Below are positions 1 through 7,101 of a DNA stretch of 64,000 nt, one piece after another (the first letter of the stretch is position 1; each line of letters starts with the position of its first letter). Both the position numbers and the translations under genes were made by a program. The notes beneath the pieces were generated by a model. It ran no database searches. It had not been told where the DNA came from and was given only the letters and a program-made list of their open reading frames with translations. This DNA is from Kineosporiaceae bacterium (GTDB lineage: Bacteria > Actinomycetota > Actinomycetes > Actinomycetales > Kineosporiaceae), in assembly GCA_016713225.1 (NCBI GenBank), contig JADJPO010000001.1, positions 682,001 through 746,000 on the forward strand, written 5' to 3'.

Positions 1-304
1 TGCTGTCCTTGGCGCTGCCCGGCTCACCCTCGGCCGCGTTGACCACCATGGTGCGCTTCTTGTTCGCCGAGATCGCGGTGGCGAGCTTGCGGGAGAACGG
101 GAACCCGGCGCCGCCGCGTCCGGCGACCTGGCCGTCGCGGGTCAGATCGACGAGTTGCTGGGCGCCCAGCGTGGGGCAGGGTCCCCACCGGCGCCGATGG
201 GCGGCGAGGCCGGGTGCGTCGGCGACCCCGGACAGCAGTCGCGGCCCGACCACGACGGAGATGTCGCCGGCCAGGGCTGCGGGGACGGCCAGGTACCCGG
301 TCAT
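1..304 (-). CDS. NuoF-like FMN/NADH oxidoreductase, N-terminal part (cut by window edge)
   Basis: Only the first 101 residues lie in the window; the gene runs off the left edge. GRGGAGFPF (residues 62-70) and VNAAEGEPGS (88-97) are the FMN/NADH-binding signatures of the NuoF / complex I 51-kDa family. The ATG overlaps the stop of the upstream ferric-reductase-like gene (ATGA), so the two are translationally coupled. Together with ApbE two genes upstream, this suggests an NAD(P)H-oxidising flavoprotein that feeds electrons to the membrane partner (inference). The iron-sulfur part cannot be judged because the C-terminus is missing. It is probably not the respiratory complex I subunit, since no nuo genes are adjacent. 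Confidence 0.75.
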   Translation of the reverse strand, partial: MTGYLAVPAALAGDISVVVGPRLLSGVADAPGLAAHRRRWGPCPTLGAQQLVDLTRDGQVAGRGGAGFPFSRKLATAISANKKRTMVVNAAEGEPGSAKDS

Positions 305-879
305 GGCAGGTTCGCCAGGGCTTCGTCGGCATGCCGCGTGCGGCGGCGCGCCTCGTGGAACCAGGTACCGAGGCGCACCAGGCCCGCCACGGCCACCGCC
401 GCGACGCAGGCGAAGGTCACCGCCCGGCTCCACGGGGTGTCGGCGTCGGTACCGATCAGCAGGCCGTGCAGCACACCGGCACCCCAGCTGAGGTAGCTGA
501 GCAGGTGCAGTGCACGCCAGAACCGGTGGGACATCCGGGCTCGGATCAGACTGGTGATCGTGATCACCACGAGCAGGTCGAAGCCCAGTGCGCCGAGGGC
601 CATGGGCAGCCGTTCCTTGGCGACGAAGCTGCCACCGAACGGGACGGCGGCCTGGTACCAGACGAGGTCGGTGAAGTCGTCGAGGACGGGGGTGGCCACG
701 TGCGCGAACAACATGATCATGCTGAGCAGGGAGATGTTCCGGTGCAGGCCCTGGGTGGCGAACCGGGGCCACCGCGAGGTGCCTGCGCGTGCGGTGGCCA
801 GCACCCCGAGCACCGTCGAGACGGTGAGCAGGGCCACCAGCACCACACCGGTGCCTCGGTTGGCGAACCACATCACCAT
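301..879 (-). CDS. Ferric-reductase-like transmembrane protein
   Basis: A 192-residue integral membrane protein with about five hydrophobic segments (first near residues 9-29, others around 48-66, 92-112 and 122-142, last near 152-170). Histidines at 46, 60, 118, 125 and 138 are placed inside or at the edges of helices, as expected for b-type haem ligands of the ferric reductase-like domain. It starts at ATG 879 directly after the apbE stop and overlaps the NuoF-like start. Likely role: carries electrons across the membrane between the NuoF-like flavoprotein and an extracytoplasmic flavin or other acceptor (inference from operon). No C-terminal FAD/NAD domain is present; the neighbour may supply it. 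Confidence 0.75.
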   Translation of the reverse strand: MVMWFANRGTGVVLVALLTVSTVLGVLATARAGTSRWPRFATQGLHRNISLLSMIMLFAHVATPVLDDFTDLVWYQAAVPFGGSFVAKERLPMALGALGFDLLVVITITSLIRARMSHRFWRALHLLSYLSWGAGVLHGLLIGTDADTPWSRAVTFACVAAVAVAGLVRLGTWFHEARRRTRHADEALANLP

Positions 880-1851
880 TCAGTCTTGCCCTTCAGCGGG
901 AGAATCCGGCCACCCACCCAGGGTACGTACCGAACCGTCCTGCGAGACCAGTCGGGCCGAGAAGCCCCGATCGGTCAACCACCGATCGGCTCGTTCCCCC
1001 AAGACCAGCGACGCCGTGCTGGCGGCGTTCGCCGCCAGGCACGTGCCCGCTCGCACCGTCACGGTACGCCAGGTGCGCAGCACCGGCAGCCCCGTGGCCG
1101 GGTCGAGCACGTGATGGACGGCGCGGCCATGGTGGGTCCAGGTGCGGTGCACCGTGGTGGAGGTGGCCACGCCCCCCTCGGTGAGGGTGAACGTCTCGAC
1201 CACCTCACCCCCGGGGCGCTCGCTCAGGCTCACCGGCCACCGGTGGCGGGTGTCACCGGATCGACCGACTGCCACGTCACCGCCGAGGCTGAGGATGCAG
1301 TCGTGGCCCTGGTCGGCGAGCGCCGTGGAGATCACATCGGCGGCGAACGCCTTGCCGGTGGCGCCGAGATCGAGTGCCACACCATCAGGCACCCTCAGCC
1401 GGCCGGCCGGGTCGGTTTGTACCTCGCGCCAGCCGCCGGACCGGCCCGGCATCGGTGGTAGGTCGGCCGGCCCGGGGGCGTCGCCGCTCGCGCGTTCGCG
1501 GACGGCGTCCAGGTCGCGGTCGTAGCCGAGGGCGATCAGAGCCCGCCCGAGTGTGGGGTCGACCAGGCCCTCGGTCGTGGCGGCGACGTCGAGGGCGGCA
1601 TCCACGGCTTCGACGAGCAGCGGAGAGACGTCCACCCACTCACCGGCGGCCCGATTGGCCCGCATCAGATCGGAGTCGTCGCGGAACCGGCTGCAGGTGC
1701 GGTCGACCTCGTCGAGCAGGTGCTCGGCCACCGCGCGGGCTTCGGTGAGCCGGTCACCGTCGGCGATGCCGAGAAAGACGTAGGTGCCCAGCGCCCGCCA
1801 GTCGGTCGATCGGTAGCTCACCGGGTGCATCTGCGCAGTATGCGCCGTCAC
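880..1851 (-). CDS. apbE: ApbE-family FAD:protein FMN transferase
   Basis: A 323-residue protein with the ApbE signatures GATGKAFAAD (163-172), SLGGDVAVG (188-196) and HHVLDPATGLP (246-256). The family links FMN covalently to Thr/Ser of extracytoplasmic flavoproteins, using FAD and Mg2+. The start is GTG 1851, overlapping the stop of the upstream gene (GTGA); no lipoprotein signal is seen. Oddity: the C-terminal metal motif usually reads A-D-A-x-x-T, but here it is A-N-A-A-S-T, so the usual Asp is Asn275 while Thr279 is kept. The copy at 20477-21451 keeps the Asp. Activity may therefore be altered. No neighbour shows an obvious FMN-acceptor motif. Confidence 0.88.
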   Translation of the reverse strand: MTAHTAQMHPVSYRSTDWRALGTYVFLGIADGDRLTEARAVAEHLLDEVDRTCSRFRDDSDLMRANRAAGEWVDVSPLLVEAVDAALDVAATTEGLVDPTLGRALIALGYDRDLDAVRERASGDAPGPADLPPMPGRSGGWREVQTDPAGRLRVPDGVALDLGATGKAFAADVISTALADQGHDCILSLGGDVAVGRSGDTRHRWPVSLSERPGGEVVETFTLTEGGVATSTTVHRTWTHHGRAVHHVLDPATGLPVLRTWRTVTVRAGTCLAANAASTASLVLGERADRWLTDRGFSARLVSQDGSVRTLGGWPDSPAEGQD

Positions 1852-2342
1852 GACCCGCTGGTGGGTACCGGGTCCGGCTGTTGTTGCGCCGGCGGCTCGG
1901 GTGCCTGTGTCTGGGTCTCCGGCGGCGGTTCCGGCGCCTGAGTCGTGGTCTTGGTCGCCGTCTTGGTCGCCGTCTTGGTGGTGGCCTTCGTGACGCGGGG
2001 CTTGGTGGTGGTGGTCTTGGTCGCCGACAGCTTGCGGCTCGTGCTGGTCGTCTTCGGCGCCACGGTGGGCGTGGTGTACACGTGGGTGGTCGTGCCGGCG
2101 GGTTTCGCAGCGCGTGGCGCTGCGGCGAGCTGATTGGCGGTCGACTGCTGAGCGACCAGGGCGGCTGCTGCCTTCTGCGCTGCCTTCTGTGCCTGCTTGT
2201 GCTGCGTCTCGGCCTGGGCGAGTGCCATTGCCGCCGCCGTGGCGGCCACCGCGCCGACGGTGATCCCCCCTGTCATCACCGTGATCGCCCTGCGAGCGCG
2301 ATCACGATCACCGATCGTCACGTGAACCATGGTCGCCAGCAT
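1848..2342 (-). CDS. Thr/Lys-rich membrane-anchored protein
   Basis: A 164-residue protein that I do not recognise. A basic N-terminus is followed by one hydrophobic segment (residues 20-42), then Ala/Gln-rich sequence and a long low-complexity tail of Thr/Lys and Pro/Glu/Gln (about 85-164). This looks like a signal anchor holding an extended extracytoplasmic tail. It heads the operon, and its stop overlaps the apbE start. In comparable actinobacterial redox operons this position is often taken by an FMN-binding-domain protein, but no such domain or flavinylation motif is visible here. A start at Met5 is also possible. The Thr-rich tail could be a modification target (speculative). Confidence 0.55.
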   Translation of the reverse strand: MLATMVHVTIGDRDRARRAITVMTGGITVGAVAATAAAMALAQAETQHKQAQKAAQKAAAALVAQQSTANQLAAAPRAAKPAGTTTHVYTTPTVAPKTTSTSRKLSATKTTTTKPRVTKATTKTATKTATKTTTQAPEPPPETQTQAPEPPAQQQPDPVPTSGS

Positions 2343-2651
2343 CCGACATCCGGAGTGAAAACTCTGTCAGTCGGGAGTCAAGAGGTCCTCAAAGGACGAC
2401 CGATCAGCTGACCTGACCTGGGCGACATTGTGCCGGAGGCCCACTTCGCCCGGTTCGGGGTCGTCGGCCCACGTTCCCGGCGACCGCCGAAGGGCTGGCC
2501 GGGGCTGTCACGGTTGGTGACGGAGATCACGGCGAGCCGCGGTGAAGGCTGCCTCGGTACTTGAGGGTCTGTTGACCACGTGACGAGGCGTCGATGACCG
2601 TTTTCGCCCCACTCTGGAGGAATGGATCGCCTCGCCGCCTGTCCCGGGACC
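2343..2651. other. Intergenic stretch without a recognised gene
   Basis: About 309 bases between the start of the redox operon and the stop of the sensor kinase, both on the minus strand. It must hold the promoter of the redox operon and the end of the kinase transcript. A TTGACT hexamer on the minus strand (2381-2376) could be a -35, but no convincing -10 follows. No clear terminator hairpin was found. Confidence 0.4.
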
Positions 2652-3941
2652 TCAGGTCGCGGCGCGCCCGAGGACGACCCGTACCAAGGCGCCACCGAGA
2701 CGCGACTGGCCCAGCTCGAGCCAGCCACCGGAGGCCATCGCCGCGCGTCGGGCGATGTCCAGGCCCAGGCCGGTCGACCCGGCGCCGGAACTCCCGCGGG
2801 AGACGATGTCGCCCGCGGGCAGGCCCGGCCCGCCGTCCTCGACGGTCAACACGATGGCGCCGTCCGCCCGAGGCACCACCCACACCTCGATCGGGACGCC
2901 GTCGTCGGTGTGTGCGAACACGTTGTCCAGCAAGACGTCGACCACGTCCGACAGGTCGTTGGCGCTCACCTTGGCCCGCAGTGGGCGTTCGGGCACCGCG
3001 GTCCGCAGCGGCCGATCCTGCTCCTCGGCCAGCGCCGACCAGAAGGCGACCCGCTCGCGCACCACCTTGGCGGCATCGCACGAGCCCGTGGCGTCCGCCC
3101 GGGTCGGACGGCGGGCATCGTGGACGATCGCGTCCACCGTGCGTTCCAGCTGGGTGATGTGGGTGCGCAGGCGCTCGCTGACGTCCGGGTCGGTGATCAT
3201 CTCGGTGTCCAGCCGCAGCGCCGTCACCGGCGTGCGCAGGCGGTGCGACAGGTCGGCCACGGCGTCCCGTTCGGCACTGAGCAGCCGGCCCACCCGTTCG
3301 GCCAGCCGGTTCAGCGCCTTGGCCAGGGTGACCACCTCGGGCATGCCGGCCTCGGTGACCCGCACGTCGAGACTCCCCTCGCGCATCGCGTCCGCGGCCT
3401 GGGCCACCTCCTGGATCGGCTCGGTCACCCGTCGGGCCAACCGATCGGCTGCCAGGGCGGCGGCGGCCATCAGCACGATCGCCAAGGCGCCGATGACCAG
3501 GGTCCGGCGCAACACGCCGGCGTTGCGCACGTCGTTCGAGACCGCGTCACGCACCACGTAGCTGCTCTGGCCCACGACCAGCACCCGATAGCTGATCAGG
3601 GCGCCGTCCTGGGTGCGGTTGAACGGGTTACGGACCCGGATCGCCTGGCTCACCCCGGCGTCGTCTCGCACCTGCACGCCGAGCGCCCGCCCGTCCGGCA
3701 GATAGAGCGTGGTGCTGGTGCCGACGGGCTGGTGCTGCTTCAGGTAGGAGTCCACGGCGGCCGGCAGCGCAGCGGCGTCCGTCGAACCGACCAGGTAGAG
3801 CACCTCGAGCTGACGCTGGATGGACCCGGTCAGCACCTGCTGGTCTGCCAGTGCGCGCAGCAGGAAGGTCATCGGCACCAGGAAGGCGACGACGACAGCT
3901 GATGTGGTGGCAGCGACGAGAAAGGTCAGGCGGCGACGCAA
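2652..3941 (-). CDS. Sensor histidine kinase (OmpR-partner type)
   Basis: A 429-residue kinase. TM1 spans about residues 6-30, then an extracytoplasmic sensor of about 115 residues, TM2 at about 147-166, a HAMP linker (167-220) and a HisKA with phospho-acceptor His233 in LSHRLRTPVT. The ATPase domain follows: N box with Asn340, DGGPGLP at 369-375 and GLGL at 391-394. It lies 11 bp downstream of its response regulator, so the pair forms one operon. The signal is unknown. The divergent Ser/Thr/Pro-rich membrane protein upstream of the regulator is a plausible target or partner (inference). Confidence 0.92.
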   Translation of the reverse strand: MRRRLTFLVAATTSAVVVAFLVPMTFLLRALADQQVLTGSIQRQLEVLYLVGSTDAAALPAAVDSYLKQHQPVGTSTTLYLPDGRALGVQVRDDAGVSQAIRVRNPFNRTQDGALISYRVLVVGQSSYVVRDAVSNDVRNAGVLRRTLVIGALAIVLMAAAALAADRLARRVTEPIQEVAQAADAMREGSLDVRVTEAGMPEVVTLAKALNRLAERVGRLLSAERDAVADLSHRLRTPVTALRLDTEMITDPDVSERLRTHITQLERTVDAIVHDARRPTRADATGSCDAAKVVRERVAFWSALAEEQDRPLRTAVPERPLRAKVSANDLSDVVDVLLDNVFAHTDDGVPIEVWVVPRADGAIVLTVEDGGPGLPAGDIVSRGSSGAGSTGLGLDIARRAAMASGGWLELGQSRLGGALVRVVLGRAAT

Positions 3942-3952
3942 CGATGCTCGCT

Positions 3953-4639
3953 TCAGCTGCCGTCGGGCGCGGCCAGGCGTACCCCGACGCCACGGGTGCT
4001 GTGCAGGTAGCGCGGCTCGGCCGCGGTCTCACCGAGCTTGCGGCGCAACCACGACAGGTGAACGTCGACGGTGCGGTCCCCGCCGCCGTAGGGCTGCCGC
4101 CAGACCTCGGCGAGCAGTTCGCGCTTGCTGACCACCTCTCCGGCACGCTGGGCCAACGCGTACAGCAGATCGAACTCTTTACGGGACAGCTCCAGCGGTC
4201 GGCTCTCGAGGGTGGCCGACCGGGTCCGCGGGTCGACCACGAGGTCGCCGACGGTCAGTGGTCCCTCGGCGCGCTGCCCGGCGCTGCGGCGCAGGACGGC
4301 GCGGATGCGCGCCTCGAGGTGGTCGGCGCCGAACGGTTTGGCGACGTAGTCGTCGGCCCCGGCGTCCAGCGCCTTGACGATGTCGGCGTCGTCGTCACGG
4401 GCGGTGACCACGATCACCGGGACCTCGCTGACCGCACGCATCATCGTCAGCACCTGGACGCCGTCCACATCGGGCAGTCCCAGATCGAGCAGCACCACGT
4501 CAGGGCGCTCGTCGATCACCGCCTGGAGCCCAGGCAAACCCGCCGGTTGCCACGTCACGGCATGCCCACGTTCGGTCAGTGCGCGGGTCAGCGCGGAGCG
4601 GATTCCGGCGTCGTCCTCCACCAGCAGGATCACGGCCAC
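3953..4639 (-). CDS. OmpR/PhoB-family response regulator
   Basis: A 228-residue two-domain regulator. The receiver domain carries the acidic pocket VEDD (7-10), phospho-acceptor Asp52 in LLDLGLP and Lys101 in YVAKPF, all canonical. The C-terminal winged helix (about 130-222) ends with the typical DVHLSWLRRKLGE and TRGVGVRL elements. It is the first gene of a two-gene operon with the kinase and is divergent from the membrane protein at 4732, with 92 bp between the two starts. That spacer probably holds both promoters and any autoregulatory site. Confidence 0.93.
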   Translation of the reverse strand: MAVILLVEDDAGIRSALTRALTERGHAVTWQPAGLPGLQAVIDERPDVVLLDLGLPDVDGVQVLTMMRAVSEVPVIVVTARDDDADIVKALDAGADDYVAKPFGADHLEARIRAVLRRSAGQRAEGPLTVGDLVVDPRTRSATLESRPLELSRKEFDLLYALAQRAGEVVSKRELLAEVWRQPYGGGDRTVDVHLSWLRRKLGETAAEPRYLHSTRGVGVRLAAPDGS

Positions 4640-4731
4640 GCTCAGGACGGTATCCCCTGCTGGTGGGGTTTGGGCAATGCGCGAGGCTCACCGACTGTTG
4701 CGCGACCCCTGACGGGGGAGTGGGGAGCGGG

Positions 4732-5415
4732 ATGAGCCGACACGAGATCATGGACTCGAGGCAGCCCGCGGGACGGCGTCGGGATCGGCGTCCGCGTCGT
4801 TCGGCGGGGCATCGCGCGGGGGTGAACCCCTCGACCCGGCGCAACCTCCTCGTGGGGGCGGCGATCTGGTTGGCCGCTGTTGCCGGCACGGCGAGCCTGG
4901 CCACCTGGGCCATCAGCTCGGCCGGGGCACCGATCAGTGCGGTCGGCGTGTCGCAACCCGAGGACTCGGTGCTGCTGCCCACCCGGGTGACCTCACCCGA
5001 GCCGGCCGCCGGCTCGGCCACGATGGGGTCGAAGCCCGCGACCACCCTGGTCAGAGCTCCGGACGGCGCCACCTCCGACCGGGTGTCGGAGGTGACCGAG
5101 GGCAGCGAGGGCAGCGCCCGCCCCGGAACCGCCTCGCGCTCGACGACCTCTGCCGCGACGTCGAGGACTCCCGCCGGGCTCGGTTCCACCCCAGTTGTCG
5201 CACCCACACCCGTGGCCTCGACCGCCCCTGTGGCGACCACGACCCGGCCGAGCAGCGGGCCGACCTCCCCGCGGCCCTCGGCCACCACCTCGCCCTCCGT
5301 CCCGTCGGCCGGCTCACCCACCCCGACGCCAACCAGCAGCACCACCCCGACCGGCCCCCCGACATCGTCGGCGTCGGCGTCCGGGCCGAGCCCCCGGCCC
5401 TCGCGGCGACGCTGA
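4732..5415 (+). CDS. Ser/Thr/Pro-rich single-pass membrane protein
   Basis: A 227-residue protein of unknown function. ATG 4732 is chosen because a GGGGAGCGGG stretch lies just upstream and because upstream codons of the open frame look non-coding. A strongly basic N-terminus (residues 1-37) is followed by one transmembrane segment (39-62). A long extracytoplasmic tail of Ser, Thr, Pro and Ala follows, with no recognisable fold. Such tails are typical of wall-spanning or mannosylated actinobacterial surface proteins. Divergent from the two-component system, so it may be its target. A long open frame on the opposite strand (4500-5441) is judged a GC artefact. Confidence 0.6.
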   Translation: MSRHEIMDSRQPAGRRRDRRPRRSAGHRAGVNPSTRRNLLVGAAIWLAAVAGTASLATWAISSAGAPISAVGVSQPEDSVLLPTRVTSPEPAAGSATMGSKPATTLVRAPDGATSDRVSEVTEGSEGSARPGTASRSTTSAATSRTPAGLGSTPVVAPTPVASTAPVATTTRPSSGPTSPRPSATTSPSVPSAGSPTPTPTSSTTPTGPPTSSASASGPSPRPSRRR

Positions 5416-5462
5416 CGACCACCCGATGAGCTGACGATCACCCGATGATCAGTGCTGGTGGA

Positions 5463-6281
5463 TCACGATCCGACCCCCAGGGCGACCGGTCGGCGAATGC
5501 CGGCCACCAGCTCGAGCATCAGCCGGCTGGGTTCGATCCCCAGTGCGCGCTGCGACAACTCACGGAAGCGGGCGAACTGACCCAGGGCGGCGGCGATGTT
5601 CCCCTCGGTGAGGTGGATCTGCATCAGTCGGCGATGAGCGCTCTCGCGTAATGGATCGGCCTGGACGGCGGCGGCCGCGAGTTCCAGGGCCGTGGTCAGG
5701 TCGCCCTGGGTGAGGCAGGCGGCGGCCCAGGCGTCGAGTGCCCTGAGTCGCAACTGGCCGAGAACCTCGCGTTCGGTGATCACCCAGTCGTCGTTCCACT
5801 CTGGTAGCACCGGGCCGCCGAGGGGTCCCCCCGGGAGCAGGTCCAGGGCACTGTCCGAGGTGACCTGACCAGCGGCCGGGTCGGAGTTGTTCGGGCCGCC
5901 GGTGCCGGTGGCGCGGCGTGAGGCCCGCACCAGGTGACGGAACTCCGTGACGTCGGTGTGGACTCCGTCGGCGAGCCGGATCTCCTGCGCGCCGGTGATC
6001 AGCCCCGGGAGCACCCGTTGCGCGGTGTGTACCGCGGCCCGCAGGCTGGCGCGCGCGCGGTCCTCGGTGACCTCCGGCCAGAGCAGGCCGCAGGCCATCG
6101 AGCGGGCCAGCGGGCCCCGCAGGGCCAGGACCGCGATCAGTCGACGGCAGCGACCGGGGACATCCAGCCGGTGCCCGTCCACCTCGACCTCCAGGGCGTC
6201 GAACACGCGCACCCGCACCACGCCGGCCTCGGGCGTGAATCGGGAGTCGGGTGCGGAACGGGATCTGCGGTCGCTGTCCAT
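5463..6281 (-). CDS. SARP/BTAD-family transcriptional regulator (first of two)
   Basis: A 272-residue protein. Residues about 20-95 form the OmpR-like winged helix of SARP/AfsR regulators (VFDALEVEVDGHRLDVPG, then LIAVLALRG and GLLWPEVTEDRARASLR). Residues about 120-265 form the bacterial transcriptional activation domain, a TPR-like helical repeat with ALELAAAAVQADPLRESAHR and LGIEPSRL. No ATPase or sensor domain follows, so it is a short SARP. Such proteins usually activate secondary-metabolite or peptide clusters by binding direct repeats near the -35 region. It is divergent from the small-peptide genes, and the 199-bp spacer carries 11-bp-spaced repeats (6381-6421) of the type SARPs recognise. 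Confidence 0.88.
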   Translation of the reverse strand: MDSDRRSRSAPDSRFTPEAGVVRVRVFDALEVEVDGHRLDVPGRCRRLIAVLALRGPLARSMACGLLWPEVTEDRARASLRAAVHTAQRVLPGLITGAQEIRLADGVHTDVTEFRHLVRASRRATGTGGPNNSDPAAGQVTSDSALDLLPGGPLGGPVLPEWNDDWVITEREVLGQLRLRALDAWAAACLTQGDLTTALELAAAAVQADPLRESAHRRLMQIHLTEGNIAAALGQFARFRELSQRALGIEPSRLMLELVAGIRRPVALGVGS

Positions 6282-6380
6282 GCGAGCCCCCCCAGGCGAT
6301 GCAGCCGAGCAGCCGAGCTACCGAGCGACTGTTCCTCAGCAAGAGTGAGTCGGGCCACCCGCTGAGAAATACAGCCTGGG

Positions 6381-6421
6381 GTGACTCTCTCGTCACACCC
6401 CGGTCACACCTGGGTCACGCC
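6381..6421 (+). promoter_or_regulatory. Candidate SARP operator: 11-bp-spaced direct repeats
   Basis: GTCACACC at 6392-6399, GTCACACC at 6403-6410 and GTCACGCC at 6414-6421 are exact or near-exact octamers whose starts are 11 bp apart. A weaker fourth copy (GTGACTCT) starts at 6381, again 11 bp away. Direct repeats with one-helical-turn spacing are the classic binding pattern of SARP regulators. TATTTC at 6439-6444 could be the -10. The repeats sit between the divergent SARP gene and the first peptide gene. Confidence 0.7.
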
Positions 6422-6489
6422 AGGCCGACGATCACCCGTATTTCCTGGCCCCTTCAACGCATCTCTGACTGGGAGGGGAGGTGACACAC

Positions 6490-6684
6490 ATGTCCATGGA
6501 CATCACCTTCGCGGAGCTCGACGCGCAGGCCGTCGAACTGCTTCCGGAGCGCGCGGCACTGGGCGGTTGGGGCTCGAAGTGGGCGAACGTCTACGCGTCG
6601 AACTCGGCGCTGGCGCTCAACGCCGGCTCGTACCACTCGCTGGCGCACGCGGCTGCCGGGCAGTACATCCTCGTCAGCCAGTGA
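6490..6684 (+). CDS. Small peptide 1 with ELLPxRxAL motif (candidate precursor peptide)
   Basis: A 64-residue peptide (67 if GTG 6481 is used). ATG 6490 is preferred because the purine-rich GGAGGGGAG at 6472-6480 is well spaced for it. The acidic N-terminal part ends in ELLPERAAL (16-24). The C-terminal part is neutral, rich in Ala, Asn, Ser, Gly and aromatic residues, with LALNAGS around 41-47, and has no Cys. The second peptide (6791-7000) shares the motif, the N-A-x-A-x-N-A pattern and the overall plan. An acidic leader with a conserved motif followed by a variable small-residue tail suggests a ribosomally made precursor peptide (inference). It is too short and different for a WXG100 protein. 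Confidence 0.7.
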   Translation: MSMDITFAELDAQAVELLPERAALGGWGSKWANVYASNSALALNAGSYHSLAHAAAGQYILVSQ

Positions 6685-6768
6685 GCTGTGACCCACACCC
6701 CGACCGCTGTCGTGGCTCGGCCGGTCCATCGGGCCTGCCCGGCCGCGGCCGGGGTGAGGTGCACCGAT

Positions 6769-6784
6769 CCTCCTCGAGAGGAGG
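6769..6784 (+). promoter_or_regulatory. Hairpin that masks the ribosome binding site of peptide 2
   Basis: CCTCCT (6769-6774), loop CGAG, AGGAGG (6779-6784) forms a perfect 6-bp stem. The right arm is a consensus Shine-Dalgarno sequence six bases before ATG 6791. Folding would hide the ribosome binding site, so the second peptide may be translated conditionally. Confidence 0.6.
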
Positions 6785-6790
6785 GAAGGA

Positions 6791-7000
6791 ATGTTCCAGC
6801 ACCCTGTCGGCCCAGTGGCCGACCTCGGCCCGACCGACGTCGATGTGGCGGCGGTCGAGTTGCTGCCGCGTCGCGATGCGCTCGCGTTGATCAACGTCAC
6901 GACCGTGGTCCCGATCAACATCGCGATCGCCGTCAACGCGGCGACCATCGGCAGCACCGCTGCGGCGCACGCCCTGCAGGGAGTCGGGGTCGTCCGGTAG
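6791..7000 (+). CDS. Small peptide 2 with ELLPxRxAL motif (candidate precursor peptide)
   Basis: A 69-residue peptide starting at ATG 6791 with a perfect AGGAGG six bases upstream. It has an acidic N-terminal part and ELLPRRDAL at 23-31. The tail is hydrophobic and small-residue rich (PINIAIAVNAATIGS, about 41-55, then Ala, His, Gly and Val to the end), without Cys. It is related to peptide 1 by the shared AVELLPxRxAL, an Asn-Ala step at nearly the same distance, and a following AAxH stretch. The tail could be membrane-active or a protease substrate. Peptide 2 has one more charge pair in the motif and is more hydrophobic. No modification enzyme of a known RiPP class is adjacent. Confidence 0.7.
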   Translation: MFQHPVGPVADLGPTDVDVAAVELLPRRDALALINVTTVVPINIAIAVNAATIGSTAAAHALQGVGVVR

Positions 7001-7101
7001 CGACTCGCGCCGCACCATTCGGTCGCCGCCCTCGGTGCCGTCCCTTCACGACGCCGGGGCGGCGACCTTCTCGACCGCCGGCCCGACCTAGGAGGCACGG
7101 G

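Noticed and set aside
4500..5441. Minus-strand open frame covering the Ser/Thr/Pro-rich protein
   Set aside because: Gly/Val/Arg-rich antisense of a Ser/Thr/Pro-rich frame; the plus frame has a ribosome binding site, a basic start and a transmembrane segment.
6490..7000. Idea that the small peptides are WXG100/ESX substrates
   Set aside because: They are too short, lack a helical hairpin with a central WxG, and no ESX core genes (EccB, EccC, EccD, MycP) are nearby, despite the EspI-like ATPase part.
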